Assembly (NCBI GenBank): GCA_902779085.1
Contig: CACYZY010000003.1
Span: forward strand, 124,001 to 188,000
Direction: 5' to 3'
Length of the DNA: 64,000 nucleotides
From: an uncultured Bacteroidales bacterium
GTDB lineage: Bacteria; Bacteroidota; Bacteroidia; Bacteroidales; Bacteroidaceae
Of the stretch, positions 63,208 to 64,000 are shown one piece after another. The first letter of the stretch is position 1. Every line of letters starts with the position of its first letter. The notes beneath the pieces were generated by a model that worked only from the letters and a program-made list of their open reading frames with translations, was not told where the DNA came from and did not search any database. The position numbers were made by a program, and so were the translations under genes.

Positions 63208-64000
63208 CTATTTCACCACTACCTTGTTGCCCTGCAACTCAAAGCTGAAGGTGCCAGAGGTGAGCTCATACTGGGCACATTCAACGCCATTGTGCTGCGT
63301 ATTGCCTACATAGCGCACACCTGTCGCATTGTCGTATGACGAAGCGGCTACAGGCAGGTAAAGTGTGGCTGATGTATTGGCAGGAACGGTGGCGGTGTAG
63401 GCGGTCATCTTGCCCTTGCCGTCAGCCTTCCAAGCACTCTTGACATCGCCGTAGTTGCTGCGGTAGCTGCCTTCAAGCGAGGTGTAGTTGGCTCCTGCAG
63501 AGGGCTGCAGGATGAAGTGCTGGTAGCCTCCGTTGCCATGCACATGGTCGGAGGTGATGCCCAACTGGTACTCATACATCCACTGTCCTACCGCCCCTAA
63601 AGCGAAGTGGTTGAAGGAGTTCATGTTGTTCTGGTTGTTCTTGCCAAACGCCACTTCCAAACCGTTCCAACGCTCCCATACGGAGGTGGCTCCCTTGGTG
63701 ACAGGATAGAGCCATGAGGTGAAGTCGGTGCAGGTGAACATGCGGAAGGCCTCTGCTGCCTTGCCGTTACGGCTTAATGCAGGCAGGATGTTAGGCGTGC
63801 CTGAGAAGCCTGTGGTGATGGTATAGGCAGGGAACTTCATAGAGCCGTCGCCACTGGCAGAAGGATTGGCGGCCAAAGCTGCGAGGTATTCGATGGCCTT
63901 AGCCCTGTTCTGATCGTTGAAGCAGTTGAAGTTCAAAGGTGTGGCGTAGGATGCCTGGGAGTGGATGATCTTCTTGCCGTCGGCACTGCGTGTCTTGCCT
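63208..64000 (-). CDS. GH78 alpha-L-rhamnosidase, C-terminal part (5' partial)
   Basis: The frame is open to the right edge, so the true start lies outside the window. The visible about 264 residues cover the end of the (alpha/alpha)6 catalytic barrel and the C-terminal beta-sandwich. W-E-R-W-N, N-S-F-N-H-F-A-L-G-A-V-G-Q-W-M-Y and Q-P are GH78 hallmarks. The enzyme removes terminal alpha-L-rhamnose from plant or bacterial glycans. Confidence 0.88.
   Translation of the reverse strand, partial: GKTRSADGKKIIHSQASYATPLNFNCFNDQNRAKAIEYLAALAANPSASGDGSMKFPAYTITTGFSGTPNILPALSRNGKAAEAFRMFTCTDFTSWLYPVTKGATSVWERWNGLEVAFGKNNQNNMNSFNHFALGAVGQWMYEYQLGITSDHVHGNGGYQHFILQPSAGANYTSLEGSYRSNYGDVKSAWKADGKGKMTAYTATVPANTSATLYLPVAASSYDNATGVRYVGNTQHNGVECAQYELTSGTFSFELQGNKVVVK

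Noticed and set aside
1-64000. CRISPR array, prophage or integrated plasmid
   Set aside because: No regularly spaced direct repeats, cas, capsid, integrase or conjugation genes are visible. The XRE protein alone does not indicate a prophage.

Overview
The window is chromosomal DNA from a Gram-negative member of the Bacteroidota, most likely order Bacteroidales (Bacteroides/Prevotella-like). The evidence is a Bat (aerotolerance) operon, an RseC-Rnf operon, archaeal-type ProRS, the long Bacteroidetes form of YidC, TonB-receptor and PorT-type outer-membrane proteins, many lipoprotein signals, menaquinone (not ubiquinone) synthesis, and promoters of the Bacteroides type (TTG at -33, TAnnTTTG at -7). 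I cannot fix the genus from sequence alone. Both window edges cut genes: a Bat-operon membrane protein at the left and a GH78 alpha-L-rhamnosidase at the right.

Layout. 1-6.7 kb: Bat operon (upstream membrane protein, batA-batE) and a small HTH-like protein. 6.9-10.0 kb: trmD, menaquinone methyltransferase, menA and an SDR dehydrogenase. 10.0-13.1 kb: secreted GH13 amylase-family enzyme and a lipoprotein sugar isomerase-like protein, separated by a gap with an ATTACAG inverted repeat. 13.2-15.9 kb (minus): pyrK-pyrD-GNAT and an XRE regulator with apparent self-operators, followed by about 660 bp of gene-free AT-rich DNA. 16.6-24.5 kb: housekeeping genes (holA, amn, zinc-ribbon coiled coil, Nif3-like, proS), a GH27 alpha-galactosidase and a GNAT. 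24.6-32.4 kb: POT transporter, uvrA, and a plus-strand trio of LysM/binding protein, PorT-like barrel and a serine recombinase lacking catalytic arginines. 32.4-41.3 kb (minus): DUF4421-like protein, rnfA-E-G-D-C-B, rseC and a DUF3078 protein. 41.5-44.4 kb: yidC and a phosphoesterase, then tRNA-Asp.

The least ordinary part is 44.8-60.7 kb. Six tightly packed minus-strand genes (54790 to 44783) encode a receiver-PP2C phosphatase, a membrane coiled-coil/WD40-like protein, a beta-propeller sensor whose histidine-kinase core has Asp instead of the phospho-accepting His, an intact soluble histidine kinase, a TonB-dependent receptor with a TPR-like N-terminus, and a diacylglycerol-kinase-family lipid kinase. 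Upstream and divergent is an acyl-CoA synthetase. A second minus operon encodes a barrel protein, a probable surface lipoprotein of the phosphatidylserine-decarboxylase fold with an intact processing Ser, and a sensor SpoIIE phosphatase. I read this as a candidate two-armed phosphatase signalling system with a lipid theme. Its targets (STAS or anti-sigma partners) are not in the window.

60.8-64.0 kb: exported HMA-domain protein, a GNAT pseudogene with two nonsense codons, an AT-rich gap with a 212-bp inverted-repeat element, an exported flavin-reductase-like protein and the rhamnosidase fragment. All coordinates come from reading the sequence. No database search was run, so family names rest on motif and sequence recognition.
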